NCBI GenBank assembly: GCA_049671745.1
Contig: JBATVL010000078.1
Location: forward strand, 40,871 to 104,870
Origin: SNAP01 sp049671745
GTDB lineage: Bacteria; Bacteroidota; Bacteroidia; Bacteroidales; Marinifilaceae
Direction of reading: 5' to 3'
DNA: 64,000 nucleotides
Every line of letters starts with the position of its first letter. Positions within the stretch are counted from its first letter, which is position 1. A program made the translations under genes and the position numbers. Shown here piece after piece: positions 8,971-17,480 of the stretch. A model generated the notes under the pieces. It had not been told where the DNA came from. It did no database searches and saw only the letters and a program-made list of their open reading frames with translations.

Positions 8971-9002
8971 TATAGATTTGTGTATATTTACATGAATCTA
9001 TA
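8971..9002 (+). promoter_or_regulatory. Dyad overlapping a candidate -7 box
   Basis: TATAGATT at 8971-8978 is mirrored by AATCTATA at 8995-9002, giving perfect 8-bp arms around a 16-bp centre. TAGATTTG at 8973-8980 inside the left arm matches the -7 consensus, about 35 bp before the TPR/AraC gene. It may be a promoter-operator, perhaps autoregulated by the protein encoded next. I see no -33 element. Confidence 0.45.
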
Positions 9003-9014
9003 ATAGAACTTCTT

Positions 9015-10682
9015 ATGTTGAGAATATGTTTCTTATTTCTGATATCGTTTTTTGTTTGCAATTTATTTGCTCAGGATATACCTGAGGATAAATATGCTCT
9101 ACAAACGAAAAAAGTAATTACTTTTTATGACGAATTTGTTTATACCATTGCAGAAAAGGATACAATAACAGCCAGTAAATTATTTCAATCTTTATATTCG
9201 TCTTTGGATGAATATCCTTATAAACATGTAGTTAGACTTATGTATAGAGGTGTTTATAATGAAGAGCTGGGACGTTATGAGAAGTCTTTGAAAAATTATC
9301 TTATTGCCCTTAAGATATTGAAAAAATCTGAAGAAAATAATAAATCTAAACTTACTCTTTTTATTTATACTTCTTTAAACATTTCAAATATATATGCTGA
9401 TAATGGAGATATTGATACAGGTATGTCTTACCTTCTCAATGCAATAGATAAGGCTCATTTAATAAAGGATAATAACGCTCTTACATATTTATATGGTTCT
9501 TTGGTTGCATTTTATAATAAAGAGGATGATTTTTCAACAGATGCAATTAAATATTTATATAAGGCTTATCATTATTCTGATAGTATATTAGATCTAAATG
9601 AGAATTTACGTATAAAACTTAGATTGTTACATATCTTATTTAATGCTGGGAGATACAATGAAGCAAAACAGAAATTGTCTCTTATAAATGATGAATGTTC
9701 ATCTCTGAAAACTATTACCGATGATGGTTTTTATTATTTGTTAAATTTAAAAATCGCTACTCATTATAGAGATTCTGTGCAAATGAAGAACTATATTTCA
9801 AAAATTGAAAAAAACAATTATTGTTATGAAGTGAAATGTTTGTTGAATTTACATAAAGCAAGATTAGCTTCTTATAAAGGTGATTCTAAGAGAGCGATTG
9901 AATATTATCAAAATGTTAAAGTGTTCTATGTTGAAAATAAAGATTGGTTGTCTTTGTCTGATTTATATTTCTTTATTGCTAAAGAGTATATTAATATAAA
10001 TAGTAATAAGAGTGCAAATGCTGCTTTAGATAAAATGAGAATTTTTAGTGATTCTTTGAACGTACAGAAGTCAAAAAGAAGAGTAGCTATTGCTAATTCT
10101 AGGTATAAATTTCATAAGATAGAGCATAGATTGAATCTCTTATATATGAAATCTAAGAGAAAAACTCGTATTATTTATATTTTTTGTTTCCTTTTATTTA
10201 TTGTTTTGTTGTTTATATTACGACTTGGTATGTTACATTGGCGCATTAGACAGAATTACCGTATGCTAGTCAAGAAGAACAAAGAGCTTGCTTTGGAAGA
10301 AATTAAAGTGTTAGATGAGAAACTTGAGATTAACGATGATTTGCTTAGAGCAATAGTTGATTTAATAGAATGTCAGAAAATTTATCTCGAATCGGATATT
10401 AAGTTAGCTAGTTTGGCTGAGAGGTTAAATTCAAATACTTCTTATGTGTCGGAGGTTATAAATAAGCATTATAAAAAAAATTTCTCTACTCTTATTAACG
10501 AATATAGGATTAAGGAAGTTCTTATAAAAATAGAGAATGAAGACATTAAGAAATATACTATAGAGTCTTTAGGTAATGAGGTGGGTTTTAAATCTAAAAC
10601 AACTTTTTATAGTGCTTTTAAGTTATATACAGGACTTACTCCAAGTTACTATATAAAGGCTGTTGTTAGACACAATAATTAA
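9015..10682 (+). CDS. Membrane TPR regulator with C-terminal AraC-type HTH
   Basis: A 555-residue hybrid regulator. In order it has a signal peptide ending in NLFAQ (about residue 19), a helical TPR-like periplasmic region to about residue 360, a single membrane helix at about 375-397, a short coiled segment, and a cytoplasmic AraC-family DNA-binding domain at about 450-550 (two helix-turn-helix motifs ending in YSAFKLYTGLTPSYY). The plan fits a sensor that responds to an envelope signal and acts directly on DNA. The target is unknown; candidates are the Dlt-like operon upstream and the envelope protein 20 bp downstream. A promoter dyad lies just ahead of it. Confidence 0.85.
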   Translation: MLRICFLFLISFFVCNLFAQDIPEDKYALQTKKVITFYDEFVYTIAEKDTITASKLFQSLYSSLDEYPYKHVVRLMYRGVYNEELGRYEKSLKNYLIALKILKKSEENNKSKLTLFIYTSLNISNIYADNGDIDTGMSYLLNAIDKAHLIKDNNALTYLYGSLVAFYNKEDDFSTDAIKYLYKAYHYSDSILDLNENLRIKLRLLHILFNAGRYNEAKQKLSLINDECSSLKTITDDGFYYLLNLKIATHYRDSVQMKNYISKIEKNNYCYEVKCLLNLHKARLASYKGDSKRAIEYYQNVKVFYVENKDWLSLSDLYFFIAKEYININSNKSANAALDKMRIFSDSLNVQKSKRRVAIANSRYKFHKIEHRLNLLYMKSKRKTRIIYIFCFLLFIVLLFILRLGMLHWRIRQNYRMLVKKNKELALEEIKVLDEKLEINDDLLRAIVDLIECQKIYLESDIKLASLAERLNSNTSYVSEVINKHYKKNFSTLINEYRIKEVLIKIENEDIKKYTIESLGNEVGFKSKTTFYSAFKLYTGLTPSYYIKAVVRHNN

Positions 10683-10702
10683 AGAAACTTTAAATTATTT
10701 AT

Positions 10703-13507
10703 ATGAAAATTAAAATTTTAACTATATTAGTTTTTGCCTTTTTTGTTGCACATTCTAGCAAGGCGCAGACAGTTATTAACGGTAATCCTGCATCTGTTAA
10801 ATGGGTTCAAATAAACACAGATACGGTAAGAATTATTTTTCCTGAGTATTTGAGTGTAAAGGCACGTAGAGTTTCTGATTATGTGCATCACCTTGCTAAA
10901 AATAATATTGCATCTCTAGGTGGTAAAGTTAAAAAGATAAATATTGTGATGCAGGCTAATTCTGCCAATCCTAATGGATATGTTAGGCTTGCACCTTATA
11001 AGAGTGAATTTTATTGTACGAATCCACAAGATCCATATATGGTTGGTGGCGACGATTTTATTGATGTTCTTTCTGTTCATGAATATAGGCATGCACTTCA
11101 ATATGCAAATACAAAATCTGGTTTTGCTAGTGTACTTTATCTTTTAAGTGGAGAAACAGGATGGGCTTTATTGACTAATTTTACTGTTCCTGCTTGGTTT
11201 TTTGAGGGAGATGCTGTTGTTAACGAAACGGCTGTTACTAATACTGGTAGAGGACGTCTGTCTGCTTTTCAACAACATAACAATGCTAACTGGCATGCTG
11301 ATAAGAAGTTCAAATACAAGCAAATGCGTATGGGCTCTTTTAAAAATCAAATGCCTAATCATTACGAGTATGGTTATCTTCTTTGTTCTTATTTACGTGA
11401 TGAATATGGAAATGATATTTGGGCTAAGATTTTAAAAAACACTATGCGCTTAAGAGGTGTCTTTTATCCTTTTTCTAATTCTTTACGTTTGCATACAGGC
11501 ATGTCTACTCGTCAGTTATATGATAAGGCCTATACTCATTACGAGGCAAAATATAAGAAGATGTTAGATTCAATTAAACTTGTTGAGGGTAAATTAATTA
11601 CTAAAAAATCAAATGATATTACTAATTATAAGTTTCCAACTTATTTAGAAGGCGATTTATACGTGTTAAAATCTTCTTATAGTACTATTCCTGAAATTGT
11701 AAAGATTTCTAAAGATGGTGAAGAAATACATATATGTTATACTTCAAATACTGCTAACGAGGGATTTTCTATTGCGAATGGAAAAATAGTTTGGACAGAA
11801 GCTGTTCCACATCCACGTTGGAATAATTATAATTATTCAGATGTAGTTATTTATGATATTGCTAGCGGGGTACAAAGAAAACTTAGTAAAAAAGCTAAAT
11901 ATTTCTCTCCACAATTAAATGATGATGCTAGTAAAATAGCTCTTGTAGAGTTTACTAAAGAGAATATCTGTAAATTGATAATTCTAGATGCTTCTACTGG
12001 AGAAGTTACAAAAACTGTAGCTAATAAAGATAATGATTACTTGATGTATCCTAAATGGTTGAATACCAATAAAATAATATGTTCTGGAAGAAAAAAGGGA
12101 AAGTTTAATATTACTATTTTTGATTTAAATAGAAATACTGAAGAACTTGTCTGGGGGCCAATGAATCAAGTTGTGACAGATATAGAAATCCTTAATGGTA
12201 AATATTATTTTTCTGCTACATTCTCAGAAATTGATAATATTTACGCCTTTGATCCTTTGTATAATTCTATTTCTAAGGTTAGTTCAGTTCCTGTTGGTGC
12301 ATTTTGGCCTACTATTTCTGAGGATGGTAAATATCTTGTTTATTCTAATGTTAAAGCTGATGGTTCAGAGCTTAGAAAACTTGATTTAAGTAAAGCAGTA
12401 AATAAAGAGGTTGCAGTAAAACCTCTTAATAAAATGTCTGCTTTCGATAATATGGCTATAAAATCAGAGGGTGGTGAGATTATAGAATCAGCTGTTCATA
12501 GAAATGATATTATAGATAAATATTCTCGACTTGGGCATCTTATAAATGTTCATTCTTGGGGGATACAGGCTTCTAATGTCGCCTATGGTTTATCTTTGCA
12601 ATCAGATAATGCTTTAAATACTCTCTCGGCGGGTGCTTCGTATCTTTATAATAGAAATGAGAAATCTCACGCCGTTTCTGGTAATATGACTTATGCTGGT
12701 TTTTTTGTTCAAACAATAGCTTCTATTTCTTATACAAAGGATAGAGATTATGGTTTAATTAATAAACAAAAAATGGATGAAACAGAGGCTTCATTATCTT
12801 TTGTTTTACCATTAAATCTATCTTCTGGTATATATAGAAGAAATTTGTCTTTAAGAGCTGGGATTTCTATTCATGATTTTAAATTAAATACCAATGCTAA
12901 TGGTGTTAAGAGTAATGATTTTTCGGATTATAATTTCGGATTATCTTTTTATAACATTAGAAGCTCTGCCTATAAGAATATGGGACCTCGTTGGGGACAA
13001 GCGATTTCAACATCTTATTATAAATCTTTTCAATTTGATAAAGCAGAGGAATTAAATGCTTCTTTAAGATTATATCTTCCTGGTTTTATGAAGAATCATA
13101 ATATAGAACTTGCTTCTGCATACAAATGGATAGGAACTAGATATGCTTACACTGACGCCTTTGAATATTCACGAGGTTATTCTTCTCCTAATTATAGACG
13201 TATTCTCTCTTTTACAGCAGACTATAACTTGCCTATGGCATATCCTGAGTTTGGTATTAATGGATTCTTTTATTCAAACAGATTAGCCGCTAAGATATTT
13301 GGAGATTATAATATTACCGATTTTAACGATTCTTTATTGAAAAAAGAATATACTTCAGTAGGTGCAGAGGTCTTCTTTAATGTATTAATGTTCAATATTT
13401 TTAAGGCGGAAGTTGGTTTAAGACAGTCAATTCTTTTAAATAAAGATTACGGCACTAGTATTACTGGAGATTCTAAAGCTGAAATAATATTTCGTATGAG
13501 ACTTTAG
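10703..13507 (+). CDS. Large envelope protein: HExxH-like domain, TolB-type propeller, outer-membrane-like C-terminus
   Basis: A 934-residue exported protein. A signal peptide ends near SSKAQ (residue 22). At about residues 130-145 lies VHEYRHALQYA, an HExxH-type zinc motif, followed about 45 residues later by FFEGDAVVNET, a plausible third ligand; this resembles a gluzincin peptidase. Residues about 295-570 contain repeated YPKWL/FSPQLNDDASKIA segments typical of TolB/WD40-like propellers. The last 300 or so residues show alternating short strands and aromatics, ending in an arginine/leucine pair, like an outer-membrane barrel. It starts 20 bp after the regulator and ends before a bidirectional terminator. 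Peptidase activity is inference; I know no experimentally characterised homolog. Confidence 0.65.
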   Translation: MKIKILTILVFAFFVAHSSKAQTVINGNPASVKWVQINTDTVRIIFPEYLSVKARRVSDYVHHLAKNNIASLGGKVKKINIVMQANSANPNGYVRLAPYKSEFYCTNPQDPYMVGGDDFIDVLSVHEYRHALQYANTKSGFASVLYLLSGETGWALLTNFTVPAWFFEGDAVVNETAVTNTGRGRLSAFQQHNNANWHADKKFKYKQMRMGSFKNQMPNHYEYGYLLCSYLRDEYGNDIWAKILKNTMRLRGVFYPFSNSLRLHTGMSTRQLYDKAYTHYEAKYKKMLDSIKLVEGKLITKKSNDITNYKFPTYLEGDLYVLKSSYSTIPEIVKISKDGEEIHICYTSNTANEGFSIANGKIVWTEAVPHPRWNNYNYSDVVIYDIASGVQRKLSKKAKYFSPQLNDDASKIALVEFTKENICKLIILDASTGEVTKTVANKDNDYLMYPKWLNTNKIICSGRKKGKFNITIFDLNRNTEELVWGPMNQVVTDIEILNGKYYFSATFSEIDNIYAFDPLYNSISKVSSVPVGAFWPTISEDGKYLVYSNVKADGSELRKLDLSKAVNKEVAVKPLNKMSAFDNMAIKSEGGEIIESAVHRNDIIDKYSRLGHLINVHSWGIQASNVAYGLSLQSDNALNTLSAGASYLYNRNEKSHAVSGNMTYAGFFVQTIASISYTKDRDYGLINKQKMDETEASLSFVLPLNLSSGIYRRNLSLRAGISIHDFKLNTNANGVKSNDFSDYNFGLSFYNIRSSAYKNMGPRWGQAISTSYYKSFQFDKAEELNASLRLYLPGFMKNHNIELASAYKWIGTRYAYTDAFEYSRGYSSPNYRRILSFTADYNLPMAYPEFGINGFFYSNRLAAKIFGDYNITDFNDSLLKKEYTSVGAEVFFNVLMFNIFKAEVGLRQSILLNKDYGTSITGDSKAEIIFRMRL

Positions 13508-13540
13508 TTCTTTAAATTAAATATTTGATAATATATTCTT

Positions 13541-13580
13541 TAGCTTCCTTTCTTGCCTTTTGTTATGAGAAAGGAAGCTA
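13541..13580. terminator. Bidirectional terminator between the envelope protein and coaD
   Basis: Perfect 13-bp stem: TAGCTTCCTTTCT at 13541-13553 with its complement at 13568-13580. It lies between convergent genes, with A/T-rich flanks on both sides, so it can serve both. Confidence 0.75.
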
Positions 13581-13589
13581 AAAGAATTT

Positions 13590-14060
13590 TTATTTTAAAT
13601 CTTCCATTGTAACATTTGTTGGCAAGAATTCTGATATGTCTCCCTCGTTATTAAATATGTCTCTAACTATTGTTGAGCATATTGGAGTGTGAATAGGTGC
13701 CGTTAACAAGAATACTGATTCAACTTCGTGATTCATGTTTTTGTTCATCTGAGCTATTGCTCTTTCATATTCAAAATCGGATGATGTGCGTAGACCTCTT
13801 AATAAGAATTTAGCACCTTTATCTGCACAATAATTTATTGTTAATCCTTCATAAGAATCTACCTCTACTCTAGGTTCGTCTAAAAATACCTTATTTATTA
13901 ATTCCATTCTCTTACTAAGAGGATGCATAGTGTTTTTTGTTGAGTTTTTACCTATTGCAACAATTATAGTGTCAAACATAGATAAACCTCTTTTTACTAT
14001 CTCTTCATGTCCTATTGTGAATGGGTCGAATGATCCAGGGAATATTGCTATTCTTTTCAT
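13590..14060 (-). CDS. coaD: Phosphopantetheine adenylyltransferase CoaD
   Basis: Penultimate step of coenzyme A synthesis: 4'-phosphopantetheine plus ATP gives dephospho-CoA. The nucleotidyltransferase motif FPGSFDPFTIGH (TxGH at residues 15-18) and the C-terminal CSTIVRDI motif (near residue 127) are both present. The length of 156 residues is standard. It starts 4 bp after the stop of the MBL hydrolase gene on the same strand and is probably co-transcribed. The terminator at 13541-13580 follows it. Confidence 0.97.
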   Translation of the reverse strand: MKRIAIFPGSFDPFTIGHEEIVKRGLSMFDTIIVAIGKNSTKNTMHPLSKRMELINKVFLDEPRVEVDSYEGLTINYCADKGAKFLLRGLRTSSDFEYERAIAQMNKNMNHEVESVFLLTAPIHTPICSTIVRDIFNNEGDISEFLPTNVTMEDLK

Positions 14061-14064
14061 AGTA

Positions 14065-14910
14065 TTATCTTTTAAGAATTTCGTCTAATTTATATTTAGT
14101 ATCTATTTTTATTCCTCTATCAGTCTGTTTTAACGAGCATGCCTGAGTGTAGTAGTCGTGTTGAAAGATAAGGTAATAATTGTTTTCTATTGCTTCTTTG
14201 TAAAATAATTCTTTCTCTTTCAGTGCTTTAAGTGGTTCTATGTCGTATGACGCTAACCACTTAATATTTACATTTGCTGAGGTTGGTATAAAGTCACCTG
14301 CAAATACAATTGTTTTATCTCCATATTTAATGAAGGGTAGTGCTAGACCATTTGTGTGACCTTCGAATAGACGAATTGTAATATTATCTGTAAGTTTCTG
14401 ATTATCTTCTATGAAGAATAATTTATCAGCTTCTTTTATGGGTATTATATCTTCATCTCTAAATGAGTCAGCTTCTCTTACATTGGGTGACTGGTGTGAA
14501 TCGAATTGTGCTTTAGATACCCAGTGTTTTGCATTTTTGAATACAAGGTTTAAATTTCCATCTTGATCTTTAGAAACTGCTCCACCTGCATGGTCGAAGT
14601 GAAGATGAGTAAATACTACATCTGTTATTTCTTCTTCTTTTATTCCAATCTCTTTAAGAGATTTTTCTAAAGAATCATTTCCGTTTAAGTGATTGTTATC
14701 TGCACCATTATTATCTAGTTTATTACCTATGCCTGTGTCTATAAGTATCTTTCTATCTGCATCTTCAATAAGAATACTTCTTATTGAGCAATTACAAAGA
14801 TTATCTTTGTTGCATGCATATTTCTTTTCCCACATGAATTTAGGGACAACACTAAACATTGCACCACCATCACACATGAAATTTCCAGTTTCTATGATAT
14901 GTATATTCAT
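14065..14910 (-). CDS. Metallo-beta-lactamase-fold hydrolase
   Basis: A 281-residue cytoplasmic protein of the MBL superfamily. The metal motif THLHFDHAGG gives H102, H104, D106 and H107. Further family landmarks are ILIDTGIGNK near residue 55, GHTNG near 190, FAGDF near 210 and a terminal FQHD near 250. The fold covers lactonases, glyoxalases and phosphodiesterases, and the substrate cannot be chosen from sequence alone. It is read with coaD, 4 bp apart, and divergently from mpl. Confidence 0.85.
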   Translation of the reverse strand: MNIHIIETGNFMCDGGAMFSVVPKFMWEKKYACNKDNLCNCSIRSILIEDADRKILIDTGIGNKLDNNGADNNHLNGNDSLEKSLKEIGIKEEEITDVVFTHLHFDHAGGAVSKDQDGNLNLVFKNAKHWVSKAQFDSHQSPNVREADSFRDEDIIPIKEADKLFFIEDNQKLTDNITIRLFEGHTNGLALPFIKYGDKTIVFAGDFIPTSANVNIKWLASYDIEPLKALKEKELFYKEAIENNYYLIFQHDYYTQACSLKQTDRGIKIDTKYKLDEILKR

Positions 14911-14981
14911 AATCTTTACGTACTTTTATTATTCACAAAAATAAATAAGTTTTTTAGATTACATAGATAAAGGATTATTAT

Positions 14982-16343
14982 ATGAATGTTCATTTTATTG
15001 CTATAGGTGGGAGTGCTATGCATAATCTTGCTATTGCCTTGCACAAAAAAGGTTTTAATGTAAGTGGTTCTGACGATGAAATATTCGAGCCATCTGCTTC
15101 TCGTTTAGATAAATACAATCTTCTCCCTAAAGAATGGGGCTGGTTCCCAGAGAAAATCACTGACGATTTAGATGCTGTAATTCTTGGTATGCACGCTCGT
15201 ATTGATAATTCTGAATTGCTGGCTGCTCAAGAGAAGAATCTTAAGATATATTCATATCCTGAGTATATATATGAGCAAACTAAAGATAAGAAACGAGTTG
15301 TAATAGGTGGTTCGCATGGCAAAACGAGTACTACAGCTATGCTTATGCACGTTTTAAGAGACTTGAATATGAATTTCGACTATATGGTTGGAGCTAATCT
15401 TGAAGGTTTCGATACTATGGTTAAACTTACTGAAGATGCACCAATAGTTGTTTTAGAGGGTGATGAGTATCTGTCTTCACCTATTGATTTACGTCCTAAA
15501 TTTCATTTATATCATCCTCATATTGCTGTTATTACGGGTATTGCTTGGGATCATATTAATGTTTTTCCCACTTTCGATAATTACGTGAAGCAGTTTGAGA
15601 TATTTACTGATAAGATTGAACCAGGTGGTTCTTTTATATACTTTTCTAATGATCAAAATATCTTAAAATTAGCAATGAATGTTAGAAGAGATATAGACCG
15701 ACATTCTTATGATACTCATAATTATATTATAGAATTAGATAAGCTTTATCTTGTAGATGGTGATAATAAGTATGAATTGAAGATTTTTGGTGAGCATAAT
15801 TTACAGAATCTTAATGCTGCTCTTAAAGTATGTATTCAGTTGGGAATAAAGAAAGAGGATTTTTATAAATATATTCAATCATTTAGTGGTGCTGCTAAGC
15901 GTTTACAGATGCTTACAAATACAGAATCTTCTGTGGCTTATTTAGATTTTGCTCATTCTCCATCTAAACTAAAGGCAACTGTAGAAGCTGTTAAAGGCAG
16001 ATTCCCTGAGCGTAAATTAGTAGCTTGTATGGAATTACACACCTTTAGTAGTTTAAAGAAAGAGTTTTTACCGCAGTATAAGAATTGTATGGAGAAGGCT
16101 GATTTAGCCTGCGTATACTTTAATCCAGAGGTGGTTGAGCATAAAAAGCTTAATAAAATAAGTGCAGAACAAGTGAGAGAAGCATTCCATAAGGATGGTT
16201 TGAGGGTTTTTACTGATAGCTCTAAAATGTTAGATTATCTTAAAACCCAATCTTACGAGAATAGCTCTTTACTATTAATGAGTTCTGGTAATTTTAATGG
16301 TCTTGATTTAAAAGCTGTAGCTGATGATTTGCTTAAAGATTAA
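14982..16343 (+). CDS. mpl: UDP-MurNAc:tripeptide ligase Mpl (peptidoglycan recycling)
   Basis: Mur-ligase family enzyme that reattaches recycled L-Ala-gamma-D-Glu-meso-DAP tripeptide to UDP-MurNAc in the cytoplasm. The N-terminal glycine-rich FIAIGGSAMHNLA replaces the MurC form and is typical of Mpl. The ATP P-loop is GGSHGKTSTTAM at about 109-120, and LEGDEYLSS and FAHSP motifs follow. The 453-residue length fits. MurC cannot be excluded from motifs alone, but the GGSAMHNLA start and EWGWFPEKI segment favour Mpl. Its last 11 bp overlap the 3' end of the convergent TauE-type gene. Confidence 0.9.
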   Translation: MNVHFIAIGGSAMHNLAIALHKKGFNVSGSDDEIFEPSASRLDKYNLLPKEWGWFPEKITDDLDAVILGMHARIDNSELLAAQEKNLKIYSYPEYIYEQTKDKKRVVIGGSHGKTSTTAMLMHVLRDLNMNFDYMVGANLEGFDTMVKLTEDAPIVVLEGDEYLSSPIDLRPKFHLYHPHIAVITGIAWDHINVFPTFDNYVKQFEIFTDKIEPGGSFIYFSNDQNILKLAMNVRRDIDRHSYDTHNYIIELDKLYLVDGDNKYELKIFGEHNLQNLNAALKVCIQLGIKKEDFYKYIQSFSGAAKRLQMLTNTESSVAYLDFAHSPSKLKATVEAVKGRFPERKLVACMELHTFSSLKKEFLPQYKNCMEKADLACVYFNPEVVEHKKLNKISAEQVREAFHKDGLRVFTDSSKMLDYLKTQSYENSSLLLMSSGNFNGLDLKAVADDLLKD

Positions 16344-17100
16344 GAAGGAGATTTATAACTCCTAAGAATTCCATTGATACTGAAAACAATACAACAAGAA
16401 CTATATATCGCATCACCTTTGGCCCCCATGCTACGGTAAATCGTGATGCGATTAATGCTCCTAACATATTTCCCACAGCTAGAGTTAAACCTATTCTCCA
16501 AAGTATCATATCTGTATAAATAAATACTATTAGTGATATACAGGTGTAACACAGAACGATAAAGAGTTTTAGAGCATTGGCTTTCACTAAATTAAGTCCG
16601 CCATTAAGTACGCAACCAGCAATTATCATAAAACCAACACCTACTTGTACAAATCCTCCATAGATCCCTATTGCAAAGAAGATTATAAATTCTATTATTT
16701 TATTCTTTCTTGTTAATTTTTTTACTTTGTCTTCTGTCCATGTTTTAGATTTAAATAACATAGAGAAGAAAAGTAGGATTAAAACAACTCCAATTATGCG
16801 CTTGAAGAGATTATCGTCTATGTTTACGGCAAAAAGACTACCTATCATACATCCAAGAGTTGCGGGTATTGCAAAACGAAAACCTTCTTTCCAAGTATAT
16901 ACTTTTTGTTGTTTGTAGCTAATTGTTCCAACTATATTTTGAAAGAAGAGAGCTACTCTTATTGTGGCATTTGCTATGCCAGCTGGTATACCTGTAAAGA
17001 TTAAGGCTGCAACTGTTATTGCTGTACCGGCTCCTGCAAGTGTGTTTATTATGCCTGTTACGAATCCTATTAGTACTAAGGTAATTGTATTTAATTCCAT
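16333..17100 (-). CDS. TauE/SafE-family membrane transporter
   Basis: A 255-residue polytopic membrane protein. Two related halves each carry a glycine-rich loop (GIINTLAGAGTAITVAAL near residue 15 and GGFVQVGVGFMIIAG near residue 150), the signature of the TauE/SafE family of anion exporters (sulfite, sulfoacetate or other organosulfur substrates). The substrate is unknown. It begins 3 bp after the broken YciI gene and was probably co-transcribed with it. Its end overlaps mpl by 11 bp. Confidence 0.85.
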   Translation of the reverse strand: MELNTITLVLIGFVTGIINTLAGAGTAITVAALIFTGIPAGIANATIRVALFFQNIVGTISYKQQKVYTWKEGFRFAIPATLGCMIGSLFAVNIDDNLFKRIIGVVLILLFFSMLFKSKTWTEDKVKKLTRKNKIIEFIIFFAIGIYGGFVQVGVGFMIIAGCVLNGGLNLVKANALKLFIVLCYTCISLIVFIYTDMILWRIGLTLAVGNMLGALIASRFTVAWGPKVMRYIVLVVLFSVSMEFLGVINLLLNL

Positions 17101-17103
17101 ATA

Positions 17104-17388
17104 TTAGATTAAAAAGTCTAATTCTTTACTTGTCATGCTAGGTATGAATTCTGTAATCTCGTAATCAGCAACTCTATTCTGTTTAAATGGATCCTGCTTT
17201 ATCACTGAGTCTAATTGTTATCTATTCTTAATATTTGAAAGAATTACACCTCCAGTACGTGGTACTTTTCTTCCTGAGGCTATAAAATTATTTAGAGAAT
17301 ATTGTTCTTTAAGATATTCAACATGAGCAGTTAAGTGTTCTTCAACTTTATCCATTGAAACTTTATAGTGTAGTGATATTATAAACAT
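17104..17388 (-). pseudogene. YciI-like gene with an internal stop codon
   Basis: A 95-codon frame that looks like a small YCII-family protein: MFIISLHYKV at the start, HLTAHVEYLKEQY, IASGRKVPRTGGVIL in the middle and DPFKQNRVADYEITEF near the end. It is interrupted by a TAA at 17218-17220 (codon 57), with the frame otherwise open on both sides. GAA or CAA to TAA is the simplest origin. YciI proteins are small ferredoxin-like-fold proteins of uncertain or varied enzymatic function. The gene has its own candidate promoter. A sequencing error is the alternative. Confidence 0.75.
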
Positions 17389-17411
17389 TCTTATTAGTTT
17401 TTTGTCTAGTG

Positions 17412-17419
17412 CAAATGTA
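17412..17419 (-). promoter_or_regulatory. Candidate -7 box for the yciI-tauE unit
   Basis: Reads TACATTTG on the minus strand, an exact consensus match, placing the transcript start about 15 bp before the broken YciI start. It sits immediately downstream of the glyA terminator. I see no clear -33 box. Confidence 0.5.
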
Positions 17420-17420
17420 T

Positions 17421-17457
17421 GAAAAAAATGGCCATTCTCTTATGAGAATAGCCATTT
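17421..17457 (-). terminator. glyA terminator
   Basis: A 14-bp stem with one mismatch (17426-17439 with 17444-17457, loop of 4). On the minus strand it is followed by a T-run at 17421-17427. It lies 24 bp after the glyA stop. Confidence 0.8.
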
Positions 17458-17480
17458 GAAAATATTTTAATAGTAAAAGA

